DNA of 64,000 bases, taken from positions 14,934,947 to 14,998,946 of the forward strand of contig CP154957.1 in NCBI GenBank assembly GCA_039621445.1, given 5' to 3'. Source of the DNA: Euglena gracilis (Eukaryota > Euglenida > Euglenophyceae > Euglenales). This document shows positions 44,301 to 57,010 of the stretch, piece after piece; the first letter of the stretch is position 1, and each line of letters opens with the position of its first letter. The notes under the pieces are model-generated. The model was not told the DNA's origin. It saw only the letters and a program-made list of their open reading frames with translations, and did not search any database. A program made the translations under genes and the position numbers.

Positions 44301-47093
44301 CAGTCACACGCTAATCACACTGCAGTCACGCCCCAGTCACACCCTAGTCACGCCGGCACGTCGTCAACCAGCATCTCACAGCATTGATGCATGGCATTTT
44401 GACATTGCTGAGGAGTCATGGTTTTCACAGAATCATGATTTTCCAAACCACGCTGAGTCACTCCCAGTCACCCATACTGTCATCGGTGTTTGGACACGCC
44501 TAGAGACGGTCCATCGGTGCAGGGCAGCGGGAGTTGGGGTGGTGGGAGTTGAGCAACTACCAGCAACCCCCGGGGTGGGGTGGGCCAAAAATGGCCCCAA
44601 GGATGGAGTGAAAGGCAGCAAGGGGGGGGCTTACAAGTTGGGCAGCACACAGGGTCGTGCCAATTGCATTGGGGGGCGACGGTTGTGCATGGGGGAGGCA
44701 GAGCAGCGGTGCTGTACACACCGATAAAATACAGCAAACATAACAGGAATGATTGCAAGAGGATATTGAGGACCTGCCAAAAAAATGCAGAGAATTTCTT
44801 TAAAAAAAGGAAATCGTGCAACAATTGATATCAGGAGTGTGCACAGTTTTTTGGCGGGGATGGGAAATTCACCTCGTCTAAAAAGTTACCCCATTTTGCA
44901 ACGTTGATTGTTTGGCAAATTAGCAACAAAATAACAAAAAGGCAGCTGGGTTCCCTTCAGAAACACTGGATGAATGGTGGCAACTTATTCTACCTTCCAG
45001 TTCAAATTGATGCTGATTGAGGGAGAAAAGGGGGGGGGAAATGCGGAAAATAGCGGAGAAATCGCGGAAATTGTGGGAATTGTGGAAAATCTCAGAACAA
45101 TTGCGGGTGTGTCTGTACATCCATTAACCCCGTGTAATTGTCTGCGGCACATCCAGCAGTTCCCTGGGCGGGGATGGAGGCGGCGCCGAAGCCGGAGGCG
45201 TGCAGCACCAGCCGCACCTCCACGTCCCGCTCCGCCGTCAGCGGCAGCCACGCGTCCTCCGGGGCGTCCCGCGGCAGCTGCCGCAGCACCACCGCCGTGC
45301 GGCCCACGAGGGCCTTCCCCATGAACCGCTTCTCGTACCACAGCACCTCCAGCTCCTGCTCCTTCTTGGGCCGGGGTGCCTGCTGTAAACCCCTCCAAAT
45401 AATGTATATACGTATATATATATATTACATATATATATATATATACATATGCATATACATATACATATATATATACACACACAACATATATACAATGAAT
45501 ATAAAATATAAAATAAATATGATACATGAATATAAATATGTGAAAAATAAATACATAAAATATTTAAAAAAATATAAATAAATATAATATATACACACAC
45601 AAAATACCCCCCCCTGGCCGGGGACTTTGGCTGTCGGCTGTCCAAATAATATACCCTCGTTTTAGCACCCCTGAGAGAGAATTAAAGCGAGGCCAGAAAT
45701 CATCAATTTCCCTCCAAAAAGCAACGTGAAATAAAGCGTCGAAATGTGAAAATGTCAAATTTATGCAAAGTGTGTCATTGGGGGGTGTTTTGAGTTTGAG
45801 AAATTTGACCACATAATATACCCCCCAGATAATATATCCCCTGGCCTCCGACTTGGGGCACCAAAAAAAATGTACCCCTCGGGCATATTATTTGGGGGAG
45901 GTTTACTAGTGGTAGTAATTCTCCCAGCCTGCTGTGCCAGTGATGAGAATTGCCCTCACCTCCTCCTGGGTGCTGGGAACACCGGCAACCTCCCACACCC
46001 ACAGGCTTTACTGCTGTCTTGCCGCCTCACTCTCGAAGCCTGTACTCGCTGATCCCCAAGGACACAGGCCCCCCCCCCCGGGAAACTGTCACCTCAAGGT
46101 TGGCTGGTCCCAGGGTTGGAAAGGCAACTGTGTTGGGGGGGGATAGGTGTACATCACAGAAAAGTGCAGCGACCCCTTCCTTGATGGAGAAGGTGAAAGT
46201 CTCGTTCCACTCTGGATGGTCGGTGGTGGCCGCCTTTGTGGCGCGGCTGGAGGGTGTTTCACCAGCCCCCCCCCCCCCCAAAGAAACCTAAAATCCCCCA
46301 GGGCACCTGTGTTGGCTTTCCGATCCGCAAATGTGGTCGGTGCTTGGTCCTGCCCAAAGAACTATAAACACAAAACAACTTTCTGGAGAGTTTTTAATGA
46401 ACGTGCTGCAAAGATGGGTCAATTGGCAACAAAAAATAAATAGAAATATGGAATTCAAATGATTTGGACGTTATTTGTTTTTCAGACTGCACAAGGGGAG
46501 TCTCTCACAAAGAAATTAGAAGGTGCACACCGTTTCTGTCCCCGGTCTGGTGGTCCCGGGCTCCAGAGAAAACAACCCCCGTGCATGGCTTATCTTCCCC
46601 AGTCGGAGCTGCTGCCGCAGCTCTGTGGGGAGAAAAGACAAGGTTGTGAAACCGGATGGAAGGCCGAAGCAGCCAATGGCAAGGTGCCTTCAACAGCCAG
46701 AAACGGAGTGCCAATGAATGGAGAAAAAGCCCATCCCGGGGCCAACTGCTGTTCCGGCTGCCGGAGGGATTAGAGGGACTAGATTTGATGGAAGCCAAGA
46801 AGAAGCTCGGAAGGGGGGAGGTGGGGGGGGGGGCACTGAAACCCCCTTTCAAAAAATGAACACGCCTTCGACTTGGTGGTCCACCTTGCCCACCGCACTC
46901 ATTGCATGCATGCGTTTTTCTTGCGTTTTTTTCTTCTTCTTCTCACGGGCAGTTAGCGTCTGTGGTTACACAGGCATCCGAGAGGCGCCAGCCACCAGCA
47001 CGCCCCACCGGGCTGCGGCCGGATGAGGCTGTGGGCGTCCGCCGCGACCGGCCGCTTGCACCGGCCCTCCACCACCCGCGCCGACAGCTGCAT
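14276..47093 (-). CDS. Long C2-domain / coiled-coil protein, about 35 exons (one or two genes)
   Basis: Transcribed from an ATG at 47093 (MQLSARVVEGR) towards a TGA at 14276-14278. The N-terminal exons form a C2 domain, usually a membrane- or calcium-binding fold. Most later exons encode Ala/Glu/Leu/Arg-rich heptad repeats (for example AEVERLRAALAAAMGRAEVA) alternating with Pro/Ser-rich linkers. Splice phases close across many consecutive exons by GT-AG or nonconventional rules. Joins not settled are between 27998 and 28158, 24279 and 25720 in part, and below 20320. I do not recognise the full protein; scaffold or tether is a guess from architecture. A new start at 16652 (MVDELAKK) could begin a second gene, so 14276-47093 may hold two transcription units. 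Confidence 0.5.
14690..14960. repeat. Dispersed CCTGACAG motif cluster
   Basis: Eight or more CTGACAG/ATGACAA-type words at irregular 20-50 base spacing, with GGCCGGTACCGGG twice. It lies in the intron upstream of the terminal exon. Function unknown. Confidence 0.6.
15275..15475 (-). CDS. Candidate Pro/Ser-rich exon
   Basis: A minus frame reads PTPPDVSSIAPISPPRQSRR and TAPRYPPATTSVMTATAFPT. Composition is exon-like and differs from the flanking ATC repeat. A second frame is also open, and boundaries are not determined. Confidence 0.3.
15499..15842. repeat. (ATC)n / (ACC)n microsatellite
   Basis: About 340 bases of ATC, ACC and GTC trinucleotides. Long frames across it encode poly-His, poly-Ile/Thr or poly-Asp/Met and are artefacts of the repeat. 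Confidence 0.95.
16629..16670 (-). CDS. Small exon NSNISGMVDELAKK, or a gene start at ATG 16652
   Basis: A pyrimidine-rich acceptor (ttttcttag|AATTCC) is followed by 42 in-frame bases and a GT donor (AAA|gtccgc). It can be an internal phase-0 exon of the long gene. Alternatively the AG is a trans-splice acceptor 18 nt upstream of an ATG that starts a separate gene ending at 14276. Confidence 0.45.
17284..17485 (-). CDS. Candidate exon, WRGAGWDDPTLDEPQEEVDP
   Basis: GC-rich stretch with one protein-like minus frame, Pro-rich at both ends around an acidic core. Boundaries are not resolved. The neighbouring GC-rich stretch at 16690-16900 may hold another Pro-rich exon, but I could not choose a frame. 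Confidence 0.4.
18945..20376 (-). CDS. Exons 20320-20376, 19320-19410 and about 18945-19064
   Basis: They encode PAAPTATPAADSPVQRTL, APYAEADEEQAADYAALHVP and SSPASAALEALQRLLRRRAA with GRLWSDLWR. Acceptors are clear GT-AG sites (accccag|TGG; cccccag|GCC). The join from 20320 to 19410 is off by one base in phase, so a small exon between them, perhaps near 20.2 kb, is probably missing. Confidence 0.6.
19105..19185. repeat. 9-bp tandem repeat ACACCTGTC
   Basis: About eight copies just upstream, in transcript terms, of the exon ending at 19064. Confidence 0.9.
19579..20032. mobile_element. Foldback element with long terminal inverted repeats
   Basis: A 19-base sequence at 19606-19624 is perfectly inverted at 19990-20008 (GACGCGGGAGATGCTACCC). 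Outside it a G or C run and a GTAGAA-type word are also inverted, so the repeats span about 50 bases. An inner inverted pair GGGTTAGGGTTC / GAACCCTAACCC lies at about 19665 and 19880. No coding capacity. MITE-like element or palindromic intron. Confidence 0.75.
20482..21681. mobile_element. 1.2-kb foldback unit with CGGTCGGCTG minisatellites and a TTTTGGCC/GGCCAAAA inverted core
   Basis: The ends are inverted repeats: GGTCCCAGGCAAGCACCTAT at about 20483 and CATAGGTGCCTGGTCCCGGG at 21662-21681. Inside each end is a tandem array of the 10-mer GCGGTCGGCT (20522-20597; 21556-21661). The core is a TTTTGGCC-rich tract (about 20660-20960) followed by its complement GGCCAAAA (about 21000-21460), so the whole unit could fold into one long imperfect hairpin. 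Confidence 0.7.
22018..23361 (-). CDS. Exons about 23153-23361 and 22018-22300
   Basis: The first encodes LRGAEEALLLVDRLQRLTEQ, TARLEDERRG and an Ala run: a coiled coil. The second encodes LQKEAIQANVFSLKRQAVMP and a long Pro/Ser-rich segment ending LAEDLAYSSLPASSL. The first has a clean acceptor (ctggcag|CCG), the second ends at a GT donor in phase 0. Confidence 0.7.
23908..24354 (-). CDS. Exons about 24279-24354 and 23908-24090
   Basis: They encode RRELRGALPTAQEDSDRQLR plus EAEAA, and YAPLAQFGLLLGPSSGLAAE with TLCTALATAQTLQWHLQPSL. The second ends at GCG|gtgccc, in phase 0 with the next exon at 23361. The boundary between the two uses ctgCAG/CTGcag and is approximate. Confidence 0.6.
24750..24805. 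repeat. (TG)n(CGTG)n microsatellite
   Basis: Short TG then TGCG repeat, intronic. Confidence 0.9.
25093..25240. repeat. Small foldback with telomere-like ends
   Basis: GGTTTAGGGTTAGGGTA at the left end is inverted as TACCCTAACCCTACC at the right end. Related TTAGGG-like words occur near 19.67, 19.88 and 34.75 kb. Intronic. Confidence 0.6.
25319..25853 (-). CDS. Exons about 25720-25853, 25474-25573 and 25319-25435
   Basis: They encode LEPALTVPAPPGRPAVGSPG, QQQRDKTLDLLCKEGARLAR and AHRDEMDPTDRNDTLLKNIV with KKAFYHEFSDRW. The last two are joined by a clear GT-AG intron (GAGAG|gtgagg, cctgcag|A). The last exon ends at a GC donor candidate (AG|gcaacc) that is in phase with 24354. Confidence 0.65.
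26240..26606 (-). CDS. Exons about 26476-26606 and 26240-26372
   Basis: The first encodes ACPADGALLLTSDAGSEAAA, the second DDNEPGFISAASSWRQQSGA. They are joined by a GT-AG intron (CTT|gtgcac, cccccag|GGAGGG) in phase 0. The second ends at a GT donor that is in phase with the acceptor at 25853. Confidence 0.6.
26998..27161 (-). CDS. Coiled-coil exon, QEAFGRIAIELRQRLERVAL
   Basis: It begins AQSVGSQALPGRRADLLLKW and ends PTSALLPGHG before a good GT donor (G|gtgagg). Exon-like composition within a CA-repeat-rich intron context. Confidence 0.7.
27260..27425. repeat. (CA)n microsatellite
   Basis: CA/CG dinucleotides, about 165 bases, intronic. Confidence 0.95.
27950..28276 (-). CDS. Exons about 28158-28276 and 27950-28003
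   Basis: The first encodes AVGVQALSKEVQELLEEWQR, a coiled coil, and continues WRDRAPAKS. The second encodes GPARDAWRYDAQQW. The second joins exon 26998-27161 by a nonconventional intron with a CAGCC-GTGG pairing. The join between these two exons is unresolved. Confidence 0.6.
28339..28575. repeat. (TG)n and (GAGT)n microsatellites
   Basis: TGCG, then GAGT/GGGA tetranucleotides (28386-28480), then TG dinucleotides to 28575. Intronic. Confidence 0.95.
29178..29349 (-). CDS. Proline-rich linker exon
   Basis: This 172-nt exon encodes GRVDAARRVLPAQPRPALPL, then AAADAPVARQPGPSRPALPR. I chose this frame because it alone closes in phase with both neighbours under the nonconventional rule. Two other frames are open here, so the frame is less certain than for the coiled-coil exons. 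Confidence 0.5.
30004..30060 (-). CDS. Small coiled-coil exon, GLQALLEALQAERRMLRM
   Basis: A 57-nt exon between two nonconventional introns. It continues the heptads of the exon at 31074-31222 and is followed by the Pro-rich exon at 29178-29349. Confidence 0.6.
31074..31222 (-). CDS. Coiled-coil exon, AAAEQIAALDREAQRLRAER
   Basis: A 149-nt exon continuing AALAERVVASEAEGAHLQQQ. Strong heptad pattern (Ile/Leu at a and d). It joins exon 30004-30060 (GLQALLEALQAERRMLRM) by a nonconventional junction with an extended pairing (CAGGCCCCGG against CCAGAGCCTG). Confidence 0.75.
31668..32388. mobile_element. Foldback element with G-run/AATTGCAC ends
   Basis: A G run followed by AAATTGCACATCGG at the left is inverted at the right as CGGTGCAATT and a C run. 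Both ends carry tandem ACAAAATTGC units. The element lies wholly inside the intron between exons 33875-34010 and 31074-31222. It resembles 48477-48953 in having a G run joined to AATTG at each end. Confidence 0.65.
33105..33345. repeat. GGCCAAAA-type tandem tract
   Basis: Degenerate repeat of GGCCAAAAnnGG units, the same family as 21.0-21.5 and 63.2-63.45 kb. Confidence 0.75.
33875..34010 (-). CDS. Coiled-coil exon, AELRAELLRLQAANAVLQAQ
   Basis: A 136-nt exon with Leu/Ala heptads, then a Gln/Pro run and SRDEALPSRN. The donor side joins 31222 by a CAGGCT/AGCCTG pairing in phase 0. The acceptor side uses CTG with five trailing bases. Part of the long coiled-coil gene. Confidence 0.7.
34424..34982. 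mobile_element. Foldback element family B, copy at 34.4 kb
   Basis: It begins CAGGGTTCGATATGAGGA and ends CTCCTGATCGAACCCTTGG, an inverted pair. It carries the blocks 'cctaaacagt', 'gcggccaaaatg', 'cattttgggcac' and 'ggaaggaaaaacttga' shared with 36874-37319. Intronic. Confidence 0.65.
35589..36262 (-). CDS. Exons 36090-36262 and 35589-35656, degenerate copy of the Ser/Pro module
   Basis: The first encodes APASPSSQPKRRASHRRVPD followed by a Thr/Ser run, a copy of the start of exon 39279-39545 that lacks its AEVERL coiled coil. The second encodes PLPRITVEPPSGTSEVPFSP. The join between them fits the nonconventional rule (CAGCC at the 5' end, GGCTG at the 3' end). The acceptor of the first exon has no AG (cgg|AAGCC). 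Confidence 0.55.
35766..35899. mobile_element. Short foldback element
   Basis: GATACCCCCCCGGGAAACTG at 35766 onwards is inverted at 35862-35899 (GACAGTTTCCCCGGGG, G run, GGTATCCCCC). The core sequence CCCGGGAAACTGTCA recurs alone near 46.08 kb, so it belongs to a family. Confidence 0.6.
36090..38700. repeat. Segmental duplication, copy 1
   Basis: Ordered blocks match 39279-40540: the Ser/Pro exon, 'attctccttattttgggtatccactgttga', 'gttcgaggatgctcaaac', 'cttgcggcgcga', 'gaaatgagctgg', 'atgcgacaaatcaaaaaactgcaaaataac' and the QRADRAEAQL exon. This copy is longer because of later insertions, including the element at 36874-37319. Confidence 0.8.
36874..37319. mobile_element. Foldback element family B, insertion in one copy of a duplicated segment
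   Basis: It begins AGGAATGGTTCGATAT after GTGTC (36869-36873) and ends TCACATCGAACCCTG before a second GTGTC (37320-37324). The duplicated segment at 40.1 kb has the same flanks (GTGCTTGGGTGTC at 40121-40133, then GGTGGCAGTAT) without the insert. So this is a filled site with a 5-bp duplication paired with an empty site. Confidence 0.75.
38463..39545 (-). CDS. Coiled-coil exons 39279-39545 and about 38463-38591
   Basis: The first encodes a basic Ser/Pro region (APASPSSHPKPRASHRRVRD, then a Ser-rich acidic run) followed by AEVERLRTALAAATGRAQAA. The second encodes ELAQLRAALAVATQRADRAE. They are near-copies of exons at 40.8 and 40.4 kb, with similarity extending into the flanking introns. The 39545 acceptor (aactttag|AA) looks like GT-AG, but the paralogous site at 36262 lacks AG, so this boundary needs cDNA. 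Confidence 0.65.
39279..40540. repeat. Segmental duplication, copy 2
   Basis: Direct-orientation counterpart of 36090-38700, about 1.26 kb. The coding parts at 40.35-40.5 and 38.45-38.65 kb are roughly 90% identical by eye, and the intron parts are clearly alignable, so the duplication is fairly recent. Confidence 0.8.
40318..40892 (-). CDS. Coiled-coil exons 40764-40892 and about 40318-40446
   Basis: The first encodes LADAAAVAEVERLRAALAAA and MGRAEVAEAALET, the second ELAELRAALAVATQRADRAE and AQLKESVPEALSAGGWEHK. The junction is nonconventional (CAGGC/GCCTG). Each has a close paralogue downstream: 39279-39545 and 38463-38591. The 3' boundary of the second exon is not resolved. Confidence 0.7.
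41199..41365. repeat. (ATT)n microsatellite
   Basis: About 165 bases of ATT trinucleotides followed by AT-rich sequence, intronic. Confidence 0.95.
41648..42723 (-). CDS. Coiled-coil exons 42605-42723, 42219-42280, 41648-41703
   Basis: They encode AAAEVERLQAALAEATDRAE-type heptads, EDPQQLSELRAKYFAELA, and ALKIQLRDANTRATLAEA. The junction between 42219 and 41703 is nonconventional with a long pairing (CAGAGGCTTGG against CCAACCTCTG) and restores an alignment without gaps to the paralogous exon at 43492-43580. So an exon that is single at 43.5 kb is split in two here, or an intron was gained in one copy. The 42605 boundary uses a TGG/CTG wobble pair and is less sure. Confidence 0.65.
43492..43961 (-). 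CDS. Coiled-coil exons 43765-43961 and 43492-43580
   Basis: The first exon encodes a Ser/Pro linker (SGSVSSFASPDPSTLAPGDG) and then LSEDEVSALQEQFSHFNAER, the start of a coiled coil. The second encodes ELRAKHFADLEALTAQLREA and NERVAVAEA. Both junctions fit the nonconventional rule (CAGGA/TCCTG; CAGAG/CTCTG). The second exon is paralogous to exons 42219-42280 and 41648-41703, which together encode ELRAKYFAELA and ALKIQLRDANTRATLAEA. Confidence 0.7.
44035..44360. repeat. GTGCCTGCCCAGGCAGGCAC palindrome pair and CAGTCAC repeats
   Basis: The near-palindromic 20-mer occurs at about 44050 and 44234. It is followed by CAGTCACNC words up to 44360. The same CAGTCACGCC words recur at 63455-63490. In the intron between exons 45170 and 43961. 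Confidence 0.6.
45170..47093 (-). CDS. C2 domain exons (47019-47093, 46174-46257, 45170-45382)
   Basis: Exon 1 encodes MQLSARVVEGRCKRPVAADA, the first C2 strand. Exon 2 contains TTDHPEWNETFTFSIKEG, the classic C2 'NPxWNExFxF' block. Exon 3 contains LEVLWYEKRFMGKALVGRTA and later PEDAWLPL and VEVRLVLHASGFG, the 'D-x-FLGxxxxxL...WxxL...GxxxLxL' end of a C2 domain. Exon 1 to 2 is a nonconventional junction with a CAGCCC/GGGCTG pairing. Exon 2 to 3 is GT-AG (GGG|gtcgct, tttacag|CAG). The calcium-binding aspartates are not well conserved, so a lipid- or protein-binding C2 is possible. Confidence 0.75.
45400..45600. repeat. AT-rich TATATA/ATACAT tract
   Basis: Low-complexity alternating AT with ATACAT and AATAAATA words, intronic. 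Confidence 0.85.
45640..45905. mobile_element. Short foldback, CCAAATAATAT ends
   Basis: CCAAATAATATACCC at the left is inverted as GGGCATATTATTTGG at the right, with two more ATAATATACCCCC words inside. Intronic. Confidence 0.5.
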
Positions 47094-48015
47094 CGCCCCG
47101 TCACGGCGCGGCCCGCCGCATCAGCAGCGGGGCGGGGGCCGGGCACACTCGACGCAGCCCCGGCGGGGGCCGGACGGCGAGGCGGGCGGGAGGCAGGCCA
47201 ACCTGGGAAGGGCCGGGTCATCGGTGGCGGTTAGCTGGAGAGGCTGCTGTCGCTGTCTGTCTGCCAGGCGCTGGGTTGCGCCGGCTTTTGCTTAAGGACC
47301 CCGGGGGTTTCCACTAGCTAGCCACTTTACCAACCACTTGAAAAAAGCCACAAGCAGACCCCCCTCCCCCCTCAGGGGGGTCTGGTGGTCCATGCGACTG
47401 GAAAAATTTTCCTCCGGCACTGCGAGCCTAGATGGAAATGGTTTATATGTGTTTATTGGGCTGATTTTGTTTCCAAAAACCCACAAATTGGGATCAAATT
47501 TTTATGTAGGCGCCAGTTACACGAGAAAAAATTCTCACAGTTAGCACTGCTGGCATACCCGGGGGGGGGGGTGCACTGGGATTTCCACTGGCCAGATCTA
47601 GCTGCCCTAGTTGTAGTCGCGGCACTGCAAACCAGTGCAACTTGAGCTGATTGAGCAGCACACAACAACAACGCTACAAATACTGGACGTGTTGGTGTTG
47701 TACAGCCTACCCCCCTCGATTTGCCTCACCATACCATCAGTGCCCGAAGGCTGTTCAAACAATGGATGAGACACAGCCCATCTGCTGTAGAGTGCAATTA
47801 AGAGGAGTGAGATGAATTTTTTGACGCTCGCCCGTCTGCTCAAGTACAGGCTTTCATAGACATTTTTGAACCGATCGATTCTTGTCAATAGTCCCCAGGT
47901 GTCCCTTTATCGGTGACACAAGAGACTGAGCAAGGACGTCGGGGGTTCACCAGCAACGCGGTGGCCGGTATCTGCCAGCGGGGTCTGTGTGCGGCTGGGG
48001 TGGCGGTGAAAACAC

Positions 48016-48108
48016 GGCAGAGCTGCGAGGCTCCTGAAGGCGGTGCCCAGCGATGGCCGGCGTCTGGGGCGAGGGCGACTCCGACACAGCGACTGGGACA
48101 GAGGGCAT
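48016..48108 (-). CDS. Candidate upstream first exon, MPSVPVAVSESPSPQTPAIA...
   Basis: An ATG at 48108 opens 31 codons rich in Pro/Ser up to a possible GT donor (GCC|gtgttt). It could be the true first exon of the C2/coiled-coil gene, since the ATG at 47093 has no convincing pyrimidine-rich AG close upstream. Base composition is exon-like. I could not join it to 47093 in phase with confidence, so it may be chance. Confidence 0.25.
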
Positions 48109-48476
48109 GCAACCCCCCCCCCCATAAACCCCCCCACTTATAAACCCCCGGGGTTTATAGGATCTGGTTTAGTCGGTCGGGCGAAGGGGGGGGGGGGGTT
48201 AAGTGGGGGGGGGGTAATAGGATCCGGAATTGTTGGTGAAATTCCGACCCCAAAAAAATGACCCCGAAACCCCCCGAAATTGGCAGTTTTTGGCAAATTT
48301 GGTCAAAAATGGCATTTTGATGATGGTCGGTCTCAAAAAATTGCCAAAAAAAATCAGTTTTTGGACGGTTTGCGGCCGAAAAAATCGTCCTCAATGGTTT
48401 CCATTTTTCTTCCCCAGGAGGGGGGGGTTATAAGATCCGGTTTGGTTGGTCGGCCCGAGAGGGGGGGTTAAAAGCA

Positions 48477-48953
48477 GGGGGGGGGGAATTGATATTGGAG
48501 GCTTCGGAAAAATTGCGGAAAAATTGCGGAGATTGCGGAAAAATTGCGGAAAAATTGATATCGGGTATACACATTTCTGCTTGGGGGGACTTGGAAAATT
48601 TTGAATTGTGAGGTTCAGAACACCGCAACACCCACGTCGATGCAGGCGAGCACAAATCAACACGCTTGATGTTTTTTGCACAGGTGGGACAGGTGGTGCA
48701 CAGTGGGACGCACCCAATCCTGTGACCAGTGGTGCACCTGTGAGAAAAATTGGTAAACTGGGGGGGGACAACAAAACACAATAGCACTCCTGTTGATCCA
48801 TTTGAAGAATGGCTTGAACTCATCTTCCATCTTCCATCTTCGGTGGTGGGGAAAAAATTCTTCAAAAAAATGGTGGAAAATTGCGGAAAAATTGCGGAAA
48901 ATTGCGGAAAATTGCGGAAAATTGCGGAAAAATTGTGGATATCAATTCCCCCC
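48477..48953. mobile_element. Foldback element with G-run/AATTGATAT ends
   Basis: A G run joined to AATTGATATTGG at the left is inverted at the right as GGATATCAATT and a C run. Tandem ATTGCGGAAA units (48508-48555; 48875-48937) lie inside both ends. Similar in plan to 31668-32388. Confidence 0.6.
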
Positions 48954-49269
48954 TGTAAAAAGTAGGGGGGGGTGGGGTCGCTGAGCTCTTATCCCTTTAT
49001 GGGTAAGAGCGAAGCTTACCCCTGGGGGAACCTCCCCCCCCGAACCCCCCCTCCCCCCCCCCTCGGGGCCACCAGGAGAACCGACGGATTATCACCATGA
49101 TCCCGGCCCCGTTCCCGGAATTTTTTTTTCTTCAGTCGCGAGCGACTGGATTTCTAGTCTCCGAATCACCTGGGTTTGACCCCCAACTCCCCGCCAAGCC
49201 CGAGTTATTCACGCGCGAAGGGGTCTAAACTGGGTAGGATCGGCCCGCCCCCCCCCTGGATAAGACCCC

Positions 49270-49735
49270 CCCCCCTTTGGACTCTGCCATTTCGGCCAAA
49301 AAATGTAAATTTCAAAATGTCTCCAAAATGAAGCCAAATCAAAGGAAATATCCGGAGACCGAATTTGAAGCCCTTGGAACGCCCCATTTACTGGTATTTT
49401 GATTTCCCCGCAACTCCCCGCCTGGCCCGAGATATGCCCGTTTTCGGCCAACGGGGCCATTTTGTACACTGTTTTCCACTGTCCGACTTAGCCGTTTTCG
49501 GCCAAAATTCGGCCAAAAAATCAATATTTTCAAAATTTCTCAAAAATGAAGCAAAATCAAAGGAAATGTCCGGAGACCTAATTTGAAGCCCTTGGAACGC
49601 CCCATCTACCGGTATTTTGATTTCCCCGCAACTGTTCGCGTAACCCAAGGTACGGCCGTTTTTCGGCCGATTTTGGCCATTTTATACACTTTTTCCACTG
49701 GTGGACTTAGCCGTTTTCGGAAAAAATCGAAATTT
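49270..49735. repeat. Two-copy tandem repeat, about 218-bp unit
   Basis: The block 'aaaatgaagc-aaatcaaagg' to 'gacttagccgttttcgg' occurs at about 49325 and again at about 49543, about 85% identical by eye. It contains 'tttgaagcccttggaacgcc' and 'ggtattttgatttccccgca'. Intergenic, no coding frame shared by the copies. Confidence 0.8.
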
Positions 49736-50897
49736 TGCCCAAAACCATGCTTTTTGGCCTCCGGATCCGGAAAAAGTGTTTTCGAGCCGAAAATGGGCAT
49801 TTTTCCGCCCCCCCCCCCCCCCGGCCCATCTTGGCCATCATGACCCATGATGGCCATCATGGGTCATGATGGGCATCATGACCATCATGAATTAAAGCAT
49901 TAACAACGTTTCAGTAGTTGGCAGGTTGTGCTGGCAGTTGCGTGTTTTGGAATTTGCATTTGTTTGGGGTCCGTCCCCCCAGCCCCCCAGCTTTAGGTCT
50001 AAATCCCTTACATTTTGGTATTTTGGTAATGTAATGATAAAATAATGGGATTTTTTTGTTTTCACACCGCTCACACGGCGCCTGTCAGCGTTTCCCCGGA
50101 GGGTCTATTCAGGGAGCCATTTCATATAGGGCATCAAAAATGCGCGCTTGCGCGCATATTAAGAGCTCAGCACTATTCAAAACCTGGTTTATAAATGGGG
50201 GGGTTTATAAGTGGGGGGTGGGTTTAGCCCAACCTTCCCCCCAATTGCACACCCACCCTGTGTCCAGCGAAACAGTCAGACGACAAAAGTTGCGGGTGTT
50301 CGTTGGACGTCCCCTCCCCCCGGGCCGACTCAGAAAACAAAAAAAGCACTGGCAGAGGAAAAGAAGTTTTGAAAGAAGCACCGGAAACGCCGAGGTAAGC
50401 ACAAAAATGATGGAATTCTCTGATTTTTGGGGACTTATTTGATAAAACATCACAGGAGGCAAATTCACAGATGGTGTGACTCCAGGAAATATTTTTTGGT
50501 GTTTTTGTGCTGTTTTTGGGGTTGTTCAAAAACAATCCAAAATCCGCCACCAAAGACCCTGAAGGTTCCACCAACAGACACAAAATGCACGGCTATTTTG
50601 GAGGTCATATTGCCCTCAGAGACCTTTTGCGCAAACATTGAAAAAAATAGTAACAACACAAACCTACAACTTCATTACGGGCCTCCCGCTGGAGGCCACT
50701 TGTGCCCTCAATTTGTGAGCGCAGATTGGATGACGAATACCGTGGGGTGGAAAAGGCGAATGGATTACCTTCCGGCCACCAGGCGCAGTGCTTTGGGCAT
50801 GCAAATGACAGCCAACTGTGACACGCAATGGAAGAGCAGCAATGACGGTCCGCAGCCACGGCGGCGAAGGCAGTGTGCGGGTGAGAAGAGGTCAACC

Positions 50898-56988
<6,091 letters not shown>

Positions 56989-56994
56989 TGGGCA

Positions 56995-57010
56995 CTGGCC
57001 CATTCAACCA
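56995..57010 (-). promoter_or_regulatory. Possible trans-splice acceptor of the methyltransferase gene
   Basis: The minus strand reads GGGCCAG six bases before the ATG at 56988. The region upstream is rich in TG/GT rather than in pyrimidines, so the site is only a candidate. The next upstream AG is over 80 bases away. Confidence 0.3.

Larger units (their letters stand above)
47094..50897. other. Intergenic region between the methyltransferase and C2/coiled-coil genes
   Basis: It runs from the methyltransferase stop (50898) to the C2-gene ATG (47093). It holds a candidate first exon (48016-48108), a near-perfect 21-base palindrome at 48139-48159 (TATAAACCCC/GGGGTTTATA), a foldback at 48477-48953 and a 218-bp tandem repeat. 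No polyadenylation or promoter motif could be called. Confidence 0.5.
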
